A stretch of DNA of 64,000 nucleotides from Ramlibacter sp. (lineage in GTDB: Bacteria; Pseudomonadota; Gammaproteobacteria; Burkholderiales; Burkholderiaceae_C). The notes beneath the pieces were generated by a model. It saw only the letters and a program-made list of their open reading frames with translations. It was not told the origin of the DNA and searched no databases. Shown one piece after another: positions 49,976-60,030 of this stretch. The DNA lies in NCBI RefSeq assembly GCF_029866045.1, contig NZ_JARXAB010000023.1, forward strand, positions 16,927 through 80,926, written 5' to 3'. Positions within the stretch are counted from its first letter, which is position 1. Every line of letters begins with the position of its first letter. The position numbers and the translations under genes are program-made.

Positions 49976-52276
49976 CTAGCGGCCGTACAGCACCTGCGGC
50001 AGCCACAGGCCGATCTGCGGGAAGACGTACAGCATCACGATGGCGATGATCTGAATGCCCATGAAGGGCAACATGCCAGCGAAGATCTGATTGAGCGTCA
50101 CATGCGGCGGGCTGACACCCTTGAGGTAGAAGGCCGCCATCGCCACCGGCGGACTGAGGAAGGCGGTCTGCAGGTTCAGCGCCACCAACAGGCCGAAGAA
50201 CAGCGGGTCAACCCCGAAGTTGTCCAGCAGGGGGATGAAGATCGGCATGAAGATGACGATGATCTCCGTCCACTCCAGGGGCCAGCCCAGGATGAAGATG
50301 ATCAGCTGGGACAAGATCAGAAACTCTGTCTTGCTCAGATTCATCGACATCACCCACTTTTCCACCAGCTCCTGGCCACCCAGCAGGGCGAAGGCCGCCG
50401 AGAAGATGGCGCTGCCCACGAACAGCCAGCAGACCATGGCGCTGGTCTTGGCGGTCAGCAGCACAGACTCCTTGACCTCTGACTCCAGTCGGGCCTGTCG
50501 GTAGGCGAGGACGCACCAGATCGCAACGCCGATCGCGCCCACAGCCCCCAGCAGGTTGGGCACCTCCGCAGCCACGATCCCTTCGGCTTGCAGCACGAAC
50601 CAGACGATGGCCCCCAGGGCGGGCGACCACAGCAGTAGCCAGGTCAGGAAGATGGGGGCTCGCGCCCCGGTTCTCTTGGCAATGACCCCGTAGACCGCGG
50701 CCAGCAGGAAGCCTCCGAACGCGCCCACGGCCGCCGCTTCGGTCGGTGTGGCCAGCCCCATCACGATGGAGCCGAGCACCGAGAGAATCAGGACCAACAG
50801 CGGGAAGAAGCTGGTAAGCAGCATCTTGAAGATCTCCAGCCGCTGGAAGGTCAGCAGGGCATAGAAGCCGACCAAGGCCAAGGCGCCCACGCCGAGGCCG
50901 ATCCAGAAGCCGCGCGTCGCCGGGCTGCGCTCTTGGGCCACGGTGGTATCTGCCTGCGCAGTGGCCGGTGCGTTAGTCGGCGTCGCCGAGCCTGCACTCG
51001 GCGGCTCCTGGACGCCGCCCGCACCCGGGGGCTCCTGGACCCCACCGGTAGTGGCGGCGGTCGCTGCACGGGCTGCGCCAGGCGGCTCGGACAGGCCGCC
51101 AGAGGTGCCCGGAGGCTCTTGCAGCCCGCCACTGGCCCCTGGTGGCTCGGAAAGACCACCCTTGGCGCCCGGGGGTTCGGCCAAGCCGCCGCTGGACGGC
51201 GGCTCCGCCAGCCCGCCGCTGGACGGCGGCTCCGCCAGCCCGGTCGGGCTCGCTGACTTTTCTGCCGTGTTCCCCGGCTCGGACACGCCGCCCGGCTCTG
51301 TGACTTCGGCCGCCGGCGGGGTGGACTCTTGCGCCGGCACGGGACGGGTATTGAGGTGCCAGGAGATCAGTGAGAAGAAGGCAAACAGCAAGAGCGGCAG
51401 CAGGGCCACCAGCAGTTGCTTGCGCAGGTAGGGACGCTCGGCCGGCGCCTCCGCGCCTCCGCGCAGCAGGCCTGGCAGCGCCAGACGGGAGACACTTTGC
51501 GAGATCCGGTCCAGGGCTGGCGGCAGCGGCACGAAGCGCTGCTCGGCCGAGAGCGGCGGCATCAGTGAGGGCTTGATCTTGGCCAGCACAATCACATAGA
51601 TGACGTACAGGCCCGCGAGCATGATCCCTGGAAAGAATGCGCCTGCGTACAGCTGTACCACCGAGACGCCGGCAGTGGCTCCATAGACGATGAGCATCAC
51701 AGACGGAGGGATCAAGATGCCCAGGCAGCCACCCGCGGTAATGGCGCCTGCCGACACCTTGATGTCGTAGCCGCCCTTGAGCATTTGGGGGAGTGCCAGC
51801 AGTCCCATCAGCGTGACCACGGCGCCCACGATGCCCGTGGCGGTTGCGAACACCGCGCAGGTGAACAGCGTGGCGACCGCCAGCGAACCGGGTACCCGGG
51901 CCAGGGCCAAGTGCAGACTCTTGAAGAGTTTGTCGATCAGGTTGGCCCGCTCGACCAAGTAGCCCATGAACACGAAGAGCGGAATGGAGATGAGCACGTC
52001 ATTGCCCATCACCTTGAAGGCCGACTGCACCATCAGGGTGAGCGTCTTGGTGGTATCTCGCTCGTACGCCAGCCAGGTGAAGATCATGCCCATACCCATC
52101 AGGGTGAAGGCAGTGGGAAATCCCAGCATGATGGCCACAACGACCAGGGCCAGCATCATCAGGCCCAGATGGCCGGTGCCGAGCTTGTCGGCCGAGAGCA
52201 GCATCACCGCCGTGCCGGCGATGATGAGTGCCATGAGGGAGAAGCCGAACCAGAGTTCCTTGCGCAGACGAATCAT
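49976..52276 (-). CDS. TRAP transporter large permease (DctM) with internal low-complexity repeat insertion
   Basis: GFPTAFTLMGMGMIFTWL, LISIPLFVFMGYLVERA, ITAGGCLGILIPPSVMLIVYGATAGVSV, GWPLEWTEIIVIFMPIFIPLL. Confidence 0.93.
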   Translation of the reverse strand: MIRLRKELWFGFSLMALIIAGTAVMLLSADKLGTGHLGLMMLALVVVAIMLGFPTAFTLMGMGMIFTWLAYERDTTKTLTLMVQSAFKVMGNDVLISIPLFVFMGYLVERANLIDKLFKSLHLALARVPGSLAVATLFTCAVFATATGIVGAVVTLMGLLALPQMLKGGYDIKVSAGAITAGGCLGILIPPSVMLIVYGATAGVSVVQLYAGAFFPGIMLAGLYVIYVIVLAKIKPSLMPPLSAEQRFVPLPPALDRISQSVSRLALPGLLRGGAEAPAERPYLRKQLLVALLPLLLFAFFSLISWHLNTRPVPAQESTPPAAEVTEPGGVSEPGNTAEKSASPTGLAEPPSSGGLAEPPSSGGLAEPPGAKGGLSEPPGASGGLQEPPGTSGGLSEPPGAARAATAATTGGVQEPPGAGGVQEPPSAGSATPTNAPATAQADTTVAQERSPATRGFWIGLGVGALALVGFYALLTFQRLEIFKMLLTSFFPLLVLILSVLGSIVMGLATPTEAAAVGAFGGFLLAAVYGVIAKRTGARAPIFLTWLLLWSPALGAIVWFVLQAEGIVAAEVPNLLGAVGAIGVAIWCVLAYRQARLESEVKESVLLTAKTSAMVCWLFVGSAIFSAAFALLGGQELVEKWVMSMNLSKTEFLILSQLIIFILGWPLEWTEIIVIFMPIFIPLLDNFGVDPLFFGLLVALNLQTAFLSPPVAMAAFYLKGVSPPHVTLNQIFAGMLPFMGIQIIAIVMLYVFPQIGLWLPQVLYGR

Positions 52277-52851
52277 CGTGCCGCTCCTTCCGACTTGACC
52301 ATCTCCTTGAGCTTCTCGACGTCGACTTCCTCGACGTCCGCCTCTCGCGAGGGCCACGCGCCCGTCTGTATGCACTGGACGCAGCGAACGATCTCGACCA
52401 GCCCCTGCAGCAGCAGCATCAGGCCGGCGACCGGAATCATGAACTTGAAGGGGTATAGAGGCAGGGGCGTCGCGGAGAAGGTGCTCTCACGGATCGCCAG
52501 CGACTCCTGCGCAAAGGTCCAGCCCGCCCAGGTCAGGGCGACGATACCGGGCAGGAAGAAAAGCACATACAGCACCAGGTCGATCCAGGCCTGTGTACGC
52601 TGTTGAAAAAAACCGTACAGCACATCGCCGCGCACATGGCCGTTCTTGGCCAGGGTGTAGGCGCCGGCCAGCATGAACAGCGTGCCGTACATCTGGATCT
52701 GGGCGTCTAGCGCCCAGTCGTGCGGCGTATTGAGCACGTAGCGAGAAAAGACCTCCCAGGCAATCAAGCAGGTCAGCAGGATGATCAGCCATGCGCAGGC
52801 CTGACCGAGGCGGGTGGAGGTGCGATCCACCATCATCAAAATATTTTTCAT
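52273..52851 (-). CDS. TRAP transporter small permease (DctQ)
   Basis: Four TM segments; IILLTCLIAWEVFSRYVLNTPHDWALDAQIQMYGTLFMLAGAYTLAKNGHVRGDVLY. Confidence 0.92.
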   Translation of the reverse strand: MKNILMMVDRTSTRLGQACAWLIILLTCLIAWEVFSRYVLNTPHDWALDAQIQMYGTLFMLAGAYTLAKNGHVRGDVLYGFFQQRTQAWIDLVLYVLFFLPGIVALTWAGWTFAQESLAIRESTFSATPLPLYPFKFMIPVAGLMLLLQGLVEIVRCVQCIQTGAWPSREADVEEVDVEKLKEMVKSEGAAR

Positions 52852-52934
52852 TCTCCCCTCCCAAAAAGATATCAACTGGAAAGGGCCGCCCGACTTGCGC
52901 CAGGCGGCCCTTTCGTCACTCAGACGGCAGTGCG

Positions 52935-54053
52935 TCAGGCCTTCTTCGCGGGCTGGCGGAAGTAGCGGTTCCAGGCCATCTTGAAGTCGACCGAGTAGTC
53001 GTTTTGCCAGGCGCCGGCGCGCTCAGCAAATGCGCGCTGGGAATCCATGACCTTTTTGAACATCGCGTTTTCTTTGGATTTCTCGGTGGTCACCTTGTCC
53101 CAGGCATTGAGCTGGGCCTGCAGGATGCTGTCGGGCGTCTTGTAGAACTTGACCTTGTCCTTCGTCTTCAGGTCAATGTAGTCCTGCGAGTTCCGGCTAA
53201 TGCCCTTCCAGCTCATGTCGGCGCTGGAGGCTTGCACCGCGTAGTCGATGATCGACTTGAGCTCGGCAGGCAGCGCGTCGTACTTGCCCTTGTTGAACAG
53301 GATTTCGAACTGTTCGCCGCTCTGGTGGAAGCTCTGCAGCATGCAGTTCTTCACCACATCGGGGAAGCCGAGCACGCGGTCAGACGAGGCGTTGTTGAAT
53401 TCAGCCGCATCGAGCAGGCCGCGGTCGAGTGCCGGAACGATTTCGCCACCGGGCAGCGGGTTGACTGCAGTGCCCAGTTCCTTGAACACGTCGACAGCCA
53501 AGCCAACGGTACGGAACTTCAGGCCCTTGAGGTCTTGCACCTTCGCGACCGGCTTCTTGAACCAGCCCAGGGGCTGCGTGGCCATGGGGCCATAAAGGAA
53601 TGACACCACGTCGATGTTGATGGACTTGTAGATCTCTTCCAGCAGGGCCTTGCCGCCGCCGTAGTAGTGCCAGGACAGCACCATGTTGGAGTCCATGCCG
53701 AAGGCCGGGCCCGAACCCCACAGGGCCAGCGCAGTGTTCTTGCCGTAGTGGTAAGCCACCACGCCGTGGCCGCCGTCGAGCGTGCCTTTGGCAACCGCGT
53801 CGAGCAGCTGGAAGGCCGGGACGACCGCGCCAGAGGGAAGCACCTCAATCTTGAGGCGGCCGCCAGCCATGTCGTTGACCTTCTTGGCGAAGTCGTTGGC
53901 GTACTCGTGGAAGATGTCCTTGGCGGGCCAAGTGCTCTGGAAGCGCATCGTGGTGGTCTGCGCAACAGCCACCATGGGGGCGGACATTGCGGCGCCGGCA
54001 ACGGCAGCGCCCTTCAGTAGGCTGCGGCGGCGGGGGGTTTTGGCTTCACTCAT
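52935..54053 (-). CDS. TRAP transporter substrate-binding protein (DctP), Tat-like signal
   Basis: RRRSLLKGAAVAGAAM; MRFQSTWPAKDIFHEYANDFAKKVNDMAGGRLKIEVLPSGAVVPAFQLLDAV. Confidence 0.94.
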   Translation of the reverse strand: MSEAKTPRRRSLLKGAAVAGAAMSAPMVAVAQTTTMRFQSTWPAKDIFHEYANDFAKKVNDMAGGRLKIEVLPSGAVVPAFQLLDAVAKGTLDGGHGVVAYHYGKNTALALWGSGPAFGMDSNMVLSWHYYGGGKALLEEIYKSINIDVVSFLYGPMATQPLGWFKKPVAKVQDLKGLKFRTVGLAVDVFKELGTAVNPLPGGEIVPALDRGLLDAAEFNNASSDRVLGFPDVVKNCMLQSFHQSGEQFEILFNKGKYDALPAELKSIIDYAVQASSADMSWKGISRNSQDYIDLKTKDKVKFYKTPDSILQAQLNAWDKVTTEKSKENAMFKKVMDSQRAFAERAGAWQNDYSVDFKMAWNRYFRQPAKKA

Positions 54054-54356
54054 GCTTGACTCCGTGGGGGTTGGTTTTGGAAAAAATGGCAAAGGTGTGA
54101 CTGTTACGGAACGGCTGTTACGGACGTAGAGGGTTTTCACCAACAAAAATTCTTCCAAAACTATACCCGGAGATTGTGAAGTAATTAATTAGATTTCATC
54201 CGGCTTTTTCGCGCGTTTTGCGAAGTTTCGCAGGGTGCAGGGCGTGGATCGTGGATCGCGGAGCGGGAGCAATGCGGCAGCTCAGCGGCCAAGCGGCTCG
54301 CGGCGCCGGGCGCCCCAACTCGGATTGCCTGCCTGGCCGCTGGCAAAATCGGGTGC

Positions 54357-54779
54357 ATGACCGATTCCTCTGACGAAATCCAGCCCGCCCCCGGCTATGC
54401 CGGCGACATTGCACCCGATGTGGCCTGCCGCTGGTGGCAGGCCGGCGATGCGGTGCTGGTGGATGTGCGCACCAGCGCTGAGGTGGCCTGGGTGGGCTTT
54501 GTGCCCGGCTCGGTCCATGTGCCCATCAAAGAGTGGCCCACCATGGCCGTCAACCCGCGCTTTGACGAGCAGGTGATGGCGGCAGTGCCCCCGGGCGGGA
54601 AAGTGGTCTTCCTGTGCCGCAGCGGCATCCGCTCCATCGCCGCTGCCGAGCGCGCCACCGATCTGGGGTTTACCGCCTTCAACATCCTGGAAGGCTTCGA
54701 GGGCGACCCGGACGCCCAGGCCCACCGGGGCACACTCGGAGGCTGGCGCGCGCGCGGCCTACCCTGGGCGCAGAACTGA
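54357..54779 (+). CDS. Rhodanese-like domain protein
   Basis: DAVLVDVRTSAEVAWVGFVPGSVHVPIKEW; GGKVVFLCRSGIRSIAAAERA. Confidence 0.92.
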   Translation: MTDSSDEIQPAPGYAGDIAPDVACRWWQAGDAVLVDVRTSAEVAWVGFVPGSVHVPIKEWPTMAVNPRFDEQVMAAVPPGGKVVFLCRSGIRSIAAAERATDLGFTAFNILEGFEGDPDAQAHRGTLGGWRARGLPWAQN

Positions 54780-54820
54780 TTTCATCCCTGCACTGATTTC
54801 TTTTTTCCGGAAAGTACGAG

Positions 54821-56050
54821 ATGCCCGTGAACCTGTCCGCGCCGCGCGCGGAACAACTGCTGCCCATCCCGGGCTTTCGCATTGGTGTGGCCGAGGCCGG
54901 CGTCCGCAAGGTCGGCCGCAAGGACCTGACCGTGATGCTGCTAGAACCCGGTGCGGTTGTTGGGGGCGTGTTCACCCAGAACCGTTTTTGCGCCGCGCCG
55001 GTGCAGGTGTGTCGCGAGCACCTGGCCGCTGGGCACGAGGTGCGTGCCATTGTGATCAACACTGGCAACGCCAATGCGGGCACCGGCGAAGATGGCCTCA
55101 TCCGCGCCCGCCAGACCTGCATCGCGCTGGCCCGCCGACTTGAAGTTTCGCCCGAGCAGATCCTGCCCTTTTCCACCGGCGTCATCATGGAGCCGCTGCC
55201 GGTCGATCGCATCCAGGCCGGCCTGCCCGCTGCCCTGGCCGACGCCAAGGAAGACAACTGGCTGCGCGCGGCCGAGGGCATCATGACCACCGACACCGTG
55301 GCCAAGGGCGCCAGCAGCCAAACCACGATCGCCGGCCGCAGCGTCACTGTCACCGGCATCAGCAAGGGCGCCGGCATGATCCGACCCAACATGGCCACCA
55401 TGCTGGGCTACCTGGCCACCGACGCCGCCATTGCCCCTGCATTGGCCCAGCCGCTGGCCTACGCCCTGGCCGAGAGCTCTTTCAATCGGGTCACCGTCGA
55501 CGGCGACACCTCCACCAACGACTCCTTCCTGGTCATTGCCACCGGCAAGGCCGGAAACCCGCCGATCACCTCGCTTGAGAGCGCCGAGGGGCGCGCCCTG
55601 TTCGACGCCATGCTCGCGGTCGCCCGTCAGCTGGCTCACGCCATCGTGCGTGATGGCGAGGGCGCCACCAAGTTCATCACCGTGCAGGTCGAAGGTGGCC
55701 GTGACACGGCCGAGTGCCGGCAGGTGGCCTACGCCATCGCCCACTCGCCCTTGGTCAAGACCGCGTTCTACGCTAGCGACCCCAACCTCGGCCGGATCCT
55801 GGCCGCGGTGGGCTATGCGGGCATTGGCGACCTCGACCAGACCCGCATTGAGCTGCACCTGGACGACGTTCATGTGGCCATCGGCGGCGGCCGGCATCCG
55901 GCTTACCGCGAAGAGGACGGTCAGCGCGTGATGAAGCAAAGCGAGATCACGGTGCGCGTGGGCCTGGGCCGCGGCACGGCCACCGACACCGTGTGGACCT
56001 GTGATTTCAGCCACGATTACGTGAGCATCAACGCCGACTACAGGTCGTGA
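54821..56050 (+). CDS. argJ: Bifunctional ornithine acetyltransferase/N-acetylglutamate synthase
   Basis: [65 protein letters not shown]. Confidence 0.97.
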   Translation: MPVNLSAPRAEQLLPIPGFRIGVAEAGVRKVGRKDLTVMLLEPGAVVGGVFTQNRFCAAPVQVCREHLAAGHEVRAIVINTGNANAGTGEDGLIRARQTCIALARRLEVSPEQILPFSTGVIMEPLPVDRIQAGLPAALADAKEDNWLRAAEGIMTTDTVAKGASSQTTIAGRSVTVTGISKGAGMIRPNMATMLGYLATDAAIAPALAQPLAYALAESSFNRVTVDGDTSTNDSFLVIATGKAGNPPITSLESAEGRALFDAMLAVARQLAHAIVRDGEGATKFITVQVEGGRDTAECRQVAYAIAHSPLVKTAFYASDPNLGRILAAVGYAGIGDLDQTRIELHLDDVHVAIGGGRHPAYREEDGQRVMKQSEITVRVGLGRGTATDTVWTCDFSHDYVSINADYRS

Positions 56051-56057
56051 GCGCCCG

Positions 56058-56939
56058 ATGAACGAAAAATTTGAACACCTGATCGAGCGCGTGGGCCTGC
56101 TGATGGACCGGCTGGAGCGGGTCCTTCCTCAGCCCCTCTCGGCGCCCGATTGGTCGGCGAGCATCGCCTTCCGCTACCGCAAGCGCAGCAGCGGCCACGG
56201 CACGCTCGAGCCAGTGCGGCATGTGGGTGCCATCGCTTTGGCAGACCTGCAAGAGATCGACGGTCAGAAAGAGAAGATCGAGCGCAACACCTTGCAGTTT
56301 GTCCAGGGCCTGCCCGCCAACAACGTCCTGCTCACGGGGGCGCGCGGCACCGGCAAGTCGTCCCTGATCAAGGCCTGCCTTAACGCCTATGCGGCGCAGG
56401 GCCTGCGCCTGATTGAGGTGGACAAGACGGACCTCATCGACCTGCCCGACATCGTCGAGGTGGTCGCAGACCTGCCGCACAAGTTCATCGTTTTTTGCGA
56501 TGACCTGAGCTTCGAGGACGGCGAGCCCGGCTACAAGGCGCTCAAGTCCATTCTCGATGGCTCGGTGGCAGCGGCCACGGCCAACGTGCTGATTTACGCC
56601 ACCAGCAACCGGCGCCATCTCTTGCCCGAGTACATGAAGGAGAACCTCAGCTACACCCACACCGCGGATGGCGAGGTTCATCCCGGCGAGGGGGTGGAGG
56701 AAAAGATCTCCCTCTCCGAGCGCTTTGGCCTGTGGGTCAGTTTCTATCCCTTCAGCCAGGACGAGTACCTGGCCATCGTCGATCAGTGGCTGGGGTCCTT
56801 CGGCATCGCACCCGCAGCTTGCACCGCCGCCCATGCCGAGGCTTTGGTTTGGGCGCTTGAGCGAGGTTCGCGCTCGGGCCGTGTGGCCTACCAGTTCGCC
56901 CGCGACTTCGCCGGTCGGCGCTCGGCCGACGGGCAGTGA
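56058..56939 (+). CDS. DUF815-type ATP-binding protein (AAA)
   Basis: NNVLLTGARGTGKSSLIKACLNAYAAQGLRLIEVDKTDL; FIVFCDDLSFEDGEPGYKALKSILDGSV. Confidence 0.94.
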   Translation: MNEKFEHLIERVGLLMDRLERVLPQPLSAPDWSASIAFRYRKRSSGHGTLEPVRHVGAIALADLQEIDGQKEKIERNTLQFVQGLPANNVLLTGARGTGKSSLIKACLNAYAAQGLRLIEVDKTDLIDLPDIVEVVADLPHKFIVFCDDLSFEDGEPGYKALKSILDGSVAAATANVLIYATSNRRHLLPEYMKENLSYTHTADGEVHPGEGVEEKISLSERFGLWVSFYPFSQDEYLAIVDQWLGSFGIAPAACTAAHAEALVWALERGSRSGRVAYQFARDFAGRRSADGQ

Positions 56940-57430
56940 GCGAGACCCGCATCTTGGTCGCCGACGGCGACCGCCCCCGCGAGGGCGGCGCTGACCGACC
57001 CGAGGTGCAGGTGGCCGTCGGCGTGCTCGTGCGGCCCGACGGCCGATTTCTGCTCACCTCCCGTCCGCCCGGCAAGGTCTACGCTGGGTACTGGGAATTT
57101 CCCGGCGGCAAACTCGAGGCCGGCGAGACGGTCGCGGAGGCCCTGCGCCGCGAACTGCAAGAGGAAATCGGCATCACCATCGGACAGGTTCACCCCTGGA
57201 AGGTGGAGCGGGTCGACTACCCACATGCCCTGGTGTGCCTGCATTTTTGCAAGGTGTTCGAGTGGACGGGCGAGTTGCAGATGCACGAGGGCCAGTCGTT
57301 CGCCTGGGAGGCCTTGCCAGTGCGCTCAGAGCCGGTGCTCCCTGGTACGGTGCCGGTGCTGGCCTGGTTTGCGCAGGAGCGCGGCTTCGAGGGGGCCACT
57401 CACGCCCCGGCGGGCGGCGCGCCGGCCTGA
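56936..57430 (+). CDS. Nudix hydrolase (MutT-like)
   Basis: GGKLEAGETVAEALRRELQEEIGI Nudix box; GTG start overlapping upstream stop. Confidence 0.93.
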   Translation: MSETRILVADGDRPREGGADRPEVQVAVGVLVRPDGRFLLTSRPPGKVYAGYWEFPGGKLEAGETVAEALRRELQEEIGITIGQVHPWKVERVDYPHALVCLHFCKVFEWTGELQMHEGQSFAWEALPVRSEPVLPGTVPVLAWFAQERGFEGATHAPAGGAPA

Positions 57431-57441
57431 CCCGGCCGCGT

Positions 57442-57630
57442 TCACTGCAAACGCGGGTCGCCGAAAGGCTGGTCGTCCGGCGGCGACTCGGCCTCCATCC
57501 GGAAGCTCTCGCTGGCCCAGGCGCCCAGGTCGATGCCTTTGCAGCGCTCGCCGCAAAAAGGCCGGTAGGGGTTGGACGGTGCGTAGACGCTGTCGCCGCC
57601 GCACTGCGGGCAGCGCACGGTGCGTGTCAT
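57442..57630 (-). CDS. yacG: DNA gyrase inhibitor YacG-like zinc protein
   Basis: [41 protein letters not shown]. Confidence 0.93.
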   Translation of the reverse strand: MTRTVRCPQCGGDSVYAPSNPYRPFCGERCKGIDLGAWASESFRMEAESPPDDQPFGDPRLQ

Positions 57631-58382
57631 GCGCACAAGGCCAGCTCGAAGCTCACGTCTTCGGTGCTGGCACGCAGGCGTTCGGCCGGCTCGTGCGTCA
57701 TCAGGCGAACCACCACCATGAGCCGGTTTCCGCTGATTTCGGGTACCAGATTGAGCGTGGGGTCGATGCGCAGGCGCAGCAGCTGGAAGCTACGCCCTTG
57801 GGGCAGGTTTTGCTGCAGCTGTCCGCCGGTGGCCATCACCTTTTGTGGCGCGCCGGAGTCACGCAGAAGCTTGAGCAAGAGGCGCACCGGGTCGACGATG
57901 GGCGACAAGGTCTTGGCCCAGCGATGAAGGTCGCCCTGGCGGCGGGCCGGGTCGAGTTGCTGCCAGGCGTGGTAGCCCGGCAGATCAAACTCGCAGGTAC
58001 CGCCGGGGATGGCAATGCGGCTTCGCACCCCCATCAGCCACTCGTTGTCGCTCAGGGCCTGGCCGGGCTTGCCCGACTGGTCTTGCAGTGCGCCATAGCA
58101 GGCGTCGAGCTTGCCGATGATGTCTTCGAGCACCGCTTCGGCGATGGCGGGGTTGCCACGGTAAGCGGCCAGTGCGGATTTCTGCCGGTCCAGGTCTTTC
58201 AGGACCTCCGACTTGAGGTCGGAGCGCCCAGCCACTTCCATGATCTCGAACAGGGTGGCGAGCGCGAAGTGGTGGTCAATCGCCTGCTCGCGGGCGAGCA
58301 ACTGGAGCAGACGCCGGAACAGGGTTTCAAGCCGCAGATAGGTGCGGACGCGCTCGTTGAAGGGGTACTCGTAGAGGATCAC
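57627..58382 (-). CDS. zapD: Cell division protein ZapD
   Basis: [24 protein letters not shown]; yacG-zapD-coaE order. Confidence 0.94.
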   Translation of the reverse strand: MILYEYPFNERVRTYLRLETLFRRLLQLLAREQAIDHHFALATLFEIMEVAGRSDLKSEVLKDLDRQKSALAAYRGNPAIAEAVLEDIIGKLDACYGALQDQSGKPGQALSDNEWLMGVRSRIAIPGGTCEFDLPGYHAWQQLDPARRQGDLHRWAKTLSPIVDPVRLLLKLLRDSGAPQKVMATGGQLQQNLPQGRSFQLLRLRIDPTLNLVPEISGNRLMVVVRLMTHEPAERLRASTEDVSFELALCA

Positions 58383-58392
58383 GGCGACAAGA

Positions 58393-58992
58393 TCATAGCC
58401 CGAAGCCAGCCGCCACCCTCCGGACCTCGGCCTCGAGCTGCGCCAGGCTCAGGTCTTGGTTGAAGATCACCGTGTCGGCCGCCGCCAGGCGTGCCTCGCG
58501 CGGCGCCTGCGCGGCGATGATCGCGCGCACCTCGGCCTCATCCAGGCCGCTGCGCGCCATGACCCGCTGCACTTGGGTCTCCGGCAGGCAGTCGACCACC
58601 AGCACATGGTCCAGCGCATGACGCTCGCGGCCGCCTTCGACCAGCAGCGGAATGTCGATCACCAGGCAGCGGCGCCCTTCGGCCATCGCCTGCTCGCCTT
58701 GCGCCCGAATGGCGGCCGACACCAGCGGGTGGACGATGGCCTCGAGCTGGCGGCGCGCCTCGGGCCGGCTGAACACCTCGGCGCGCATCCGATCCCGGTT
58801 CATCGCACCGTCGGGCGCGACAAATTCGGGCCCGAACTCGCGCGCAATGGCGGGCATGGCCGCGCCACCCGCCGCGGTGGTGGCCCGGGAGATGGCGTCG
58901 GCATCGATGGTTGCCGCGCCCAAGGCGGCGAGCGTCTTGAGCACGGTGCTCTTGCCACTGCCGATGCCGCCGGTGAGTCCGATTCTCAACAT
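58393..58992 (-). CDS. coaE: Dephospho-CoA kinase
   Basis: LRIGLTGGIGSGKSTVLKTLAALGAATIDADAISR. Confidence 0.96.
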   Translation of the reverse strand: MLRIGLTGGIGSGKSTVLKTLAALGAATIDADAISRATTAAGGAAMPAIAREFGPEFVAPDGAMNRDRMRAEVFSRPEARRQLEAIVHPLVSAAIRAQGEQAMAEGRRCLVIDIPLLVEGGRERHALDHVLVVDCLPETQVQRVMARSGLDEAEVRAIIAAQAPREARLAAADTVIFNQDLSLAQLEAEVRRVAAGFGL

Positions 58993-59022
58993 CCCTTTTT
59001 CCTCTCACTGCCCTCGCCTATT

Positions 59023-60030
59023 TCAGCCCAGGCCCATCGCCCGGCCTAGCCGGTCCGGGCCTGCCGCCATGGCAACGAAGCCCGCCGCCGCCAGCCAGGG
59101 ACCGTACTGCACATATTTGCCCTCGACCAGACCGATGGTGACCTTCATCAGGCCGCCGGCCACCGCGCCCAAGAGCGAGGAAATCAGCACCAGGGGGATG
59201 AGCGCTGGCCAGCCGAACCAGGCGCCCAGGGCGGCCAGCAGCTTGAAGTCGCCATAGCCCATTCCCTCCTTGCCCGTGAAAAGGCGGAAGGCCTGGTAGA
59301 CGGTCCAGAGAAACAAGTATCCGCCTACCGCGCCCCACAGCGCGGTGGGCAGGTCTGTGCCGGTCCACCCCTGGGCGCTGGCCAGCAGCCCGCCCCAGAC
59401 GAGTGGCAGGGTCAGGTCGTCGGGCAGCAGCGTGGTGTCCCAGTCAATCAGGGCCAGTGCCAGCAAGGTGGCGCCAAAGGCGGCCCAGGCCAGCCCGGGG
59501 CCGGTCAGACCCCAGCGCCAGGCGACCAGACCAAACAGGGCCCCGGTCGCCAGTTCAACCAGCGGGTAACGCGGGCTGATCCGGGCCTGGCAGTCGGCGC
59601 AGCGCCCGCGCAGCCACAGCCACCCCAGCACCGGGACGTTGTGCTGCCAGCGAATGGCATGGCCGCAGCTGGGGCAGCTGGAACCGGGACGCATCAGGTT
59701 GTAGGGGGGGTCCTCGGCGCCGGCGTCCACTGGGGATGTGGCCGCGTGGGCATCGGCCCCCGCCTCGGCTTGCGTCACCGCCGCTGCCGCGCCCACTGTC
59801 TTGTCTATCGCCTCTACTTCTGCCGGCGAGCGAGAGCCGATGCCGTCGGCGGCGAAGGCCGCGCACTCTTGGGCCCAGCGGCGCTCGAGCATGCGGGGCA
59901 GCCGGTACACGACGACATTGAGGAAGCTGCCCACCGCCAGGCCCACCAGCACCGCCAGCGCGGTCTGGGCCCAAGCCAGGCTCGGGTCTCCCAAGGTCTG
60001 CACGGCCCACCCCTCGAATAGCCCGCCCAT
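59023..60030 (-). CDS. pilD: Prepilin peptidase
   Basis: GSFLNVVVYRLPRMLERRW, CPSCGHAIRWQHNVPVLGWLWLRGRCADCQARISPRYPLVE, GKEGMGYGDFKLLAALGAWFGW. Confidence 0.95.
   Translation of the reverse strand: MGGLFEGWAVQTLGDPSLAWAQTALAVLVGLAVGSFLNVVVYRLPRMLERRWAQECAAFAADGIGSRSPAEVEAIDKTVGAAAAVTQAEAGADAHAATSPVDAGAEDPPYNLMRPGSSCPSCGHAIRWQHNVPVLGWLWLRGRCADCQARISPRYPLVELATGALFGLVAWRWGLTGPGLAWAAFGATLLALALIDWDTTLLPDDLTLPLVWGGLLASAQGWTGTDLPTALWGAVGGYLFLWTVYQAFRLFTGKEGMGYGDFKLLAALGAWFGWPALIPLVLISSLLGAVAGGLMKVTIGLVEGKYVQYGPWLAAAGFVAMAAGPDRLGRAMGLG

Noticed and set aside
49195-50006. Multiple overlapping ORFs on both strands in the gltL-TRAP gap
   Set aside because: Explained by the long inverted repeat; both strands translate to the same low-complexity peptides, with no RBS or family support
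50940-51345. Repeat region in the TRAP permease considered as a frameshift or two separate genes
   Set aside because: The reading frame is continuous and TRAP permease motifs are present on both sides, so an in-frame insertion is more likely
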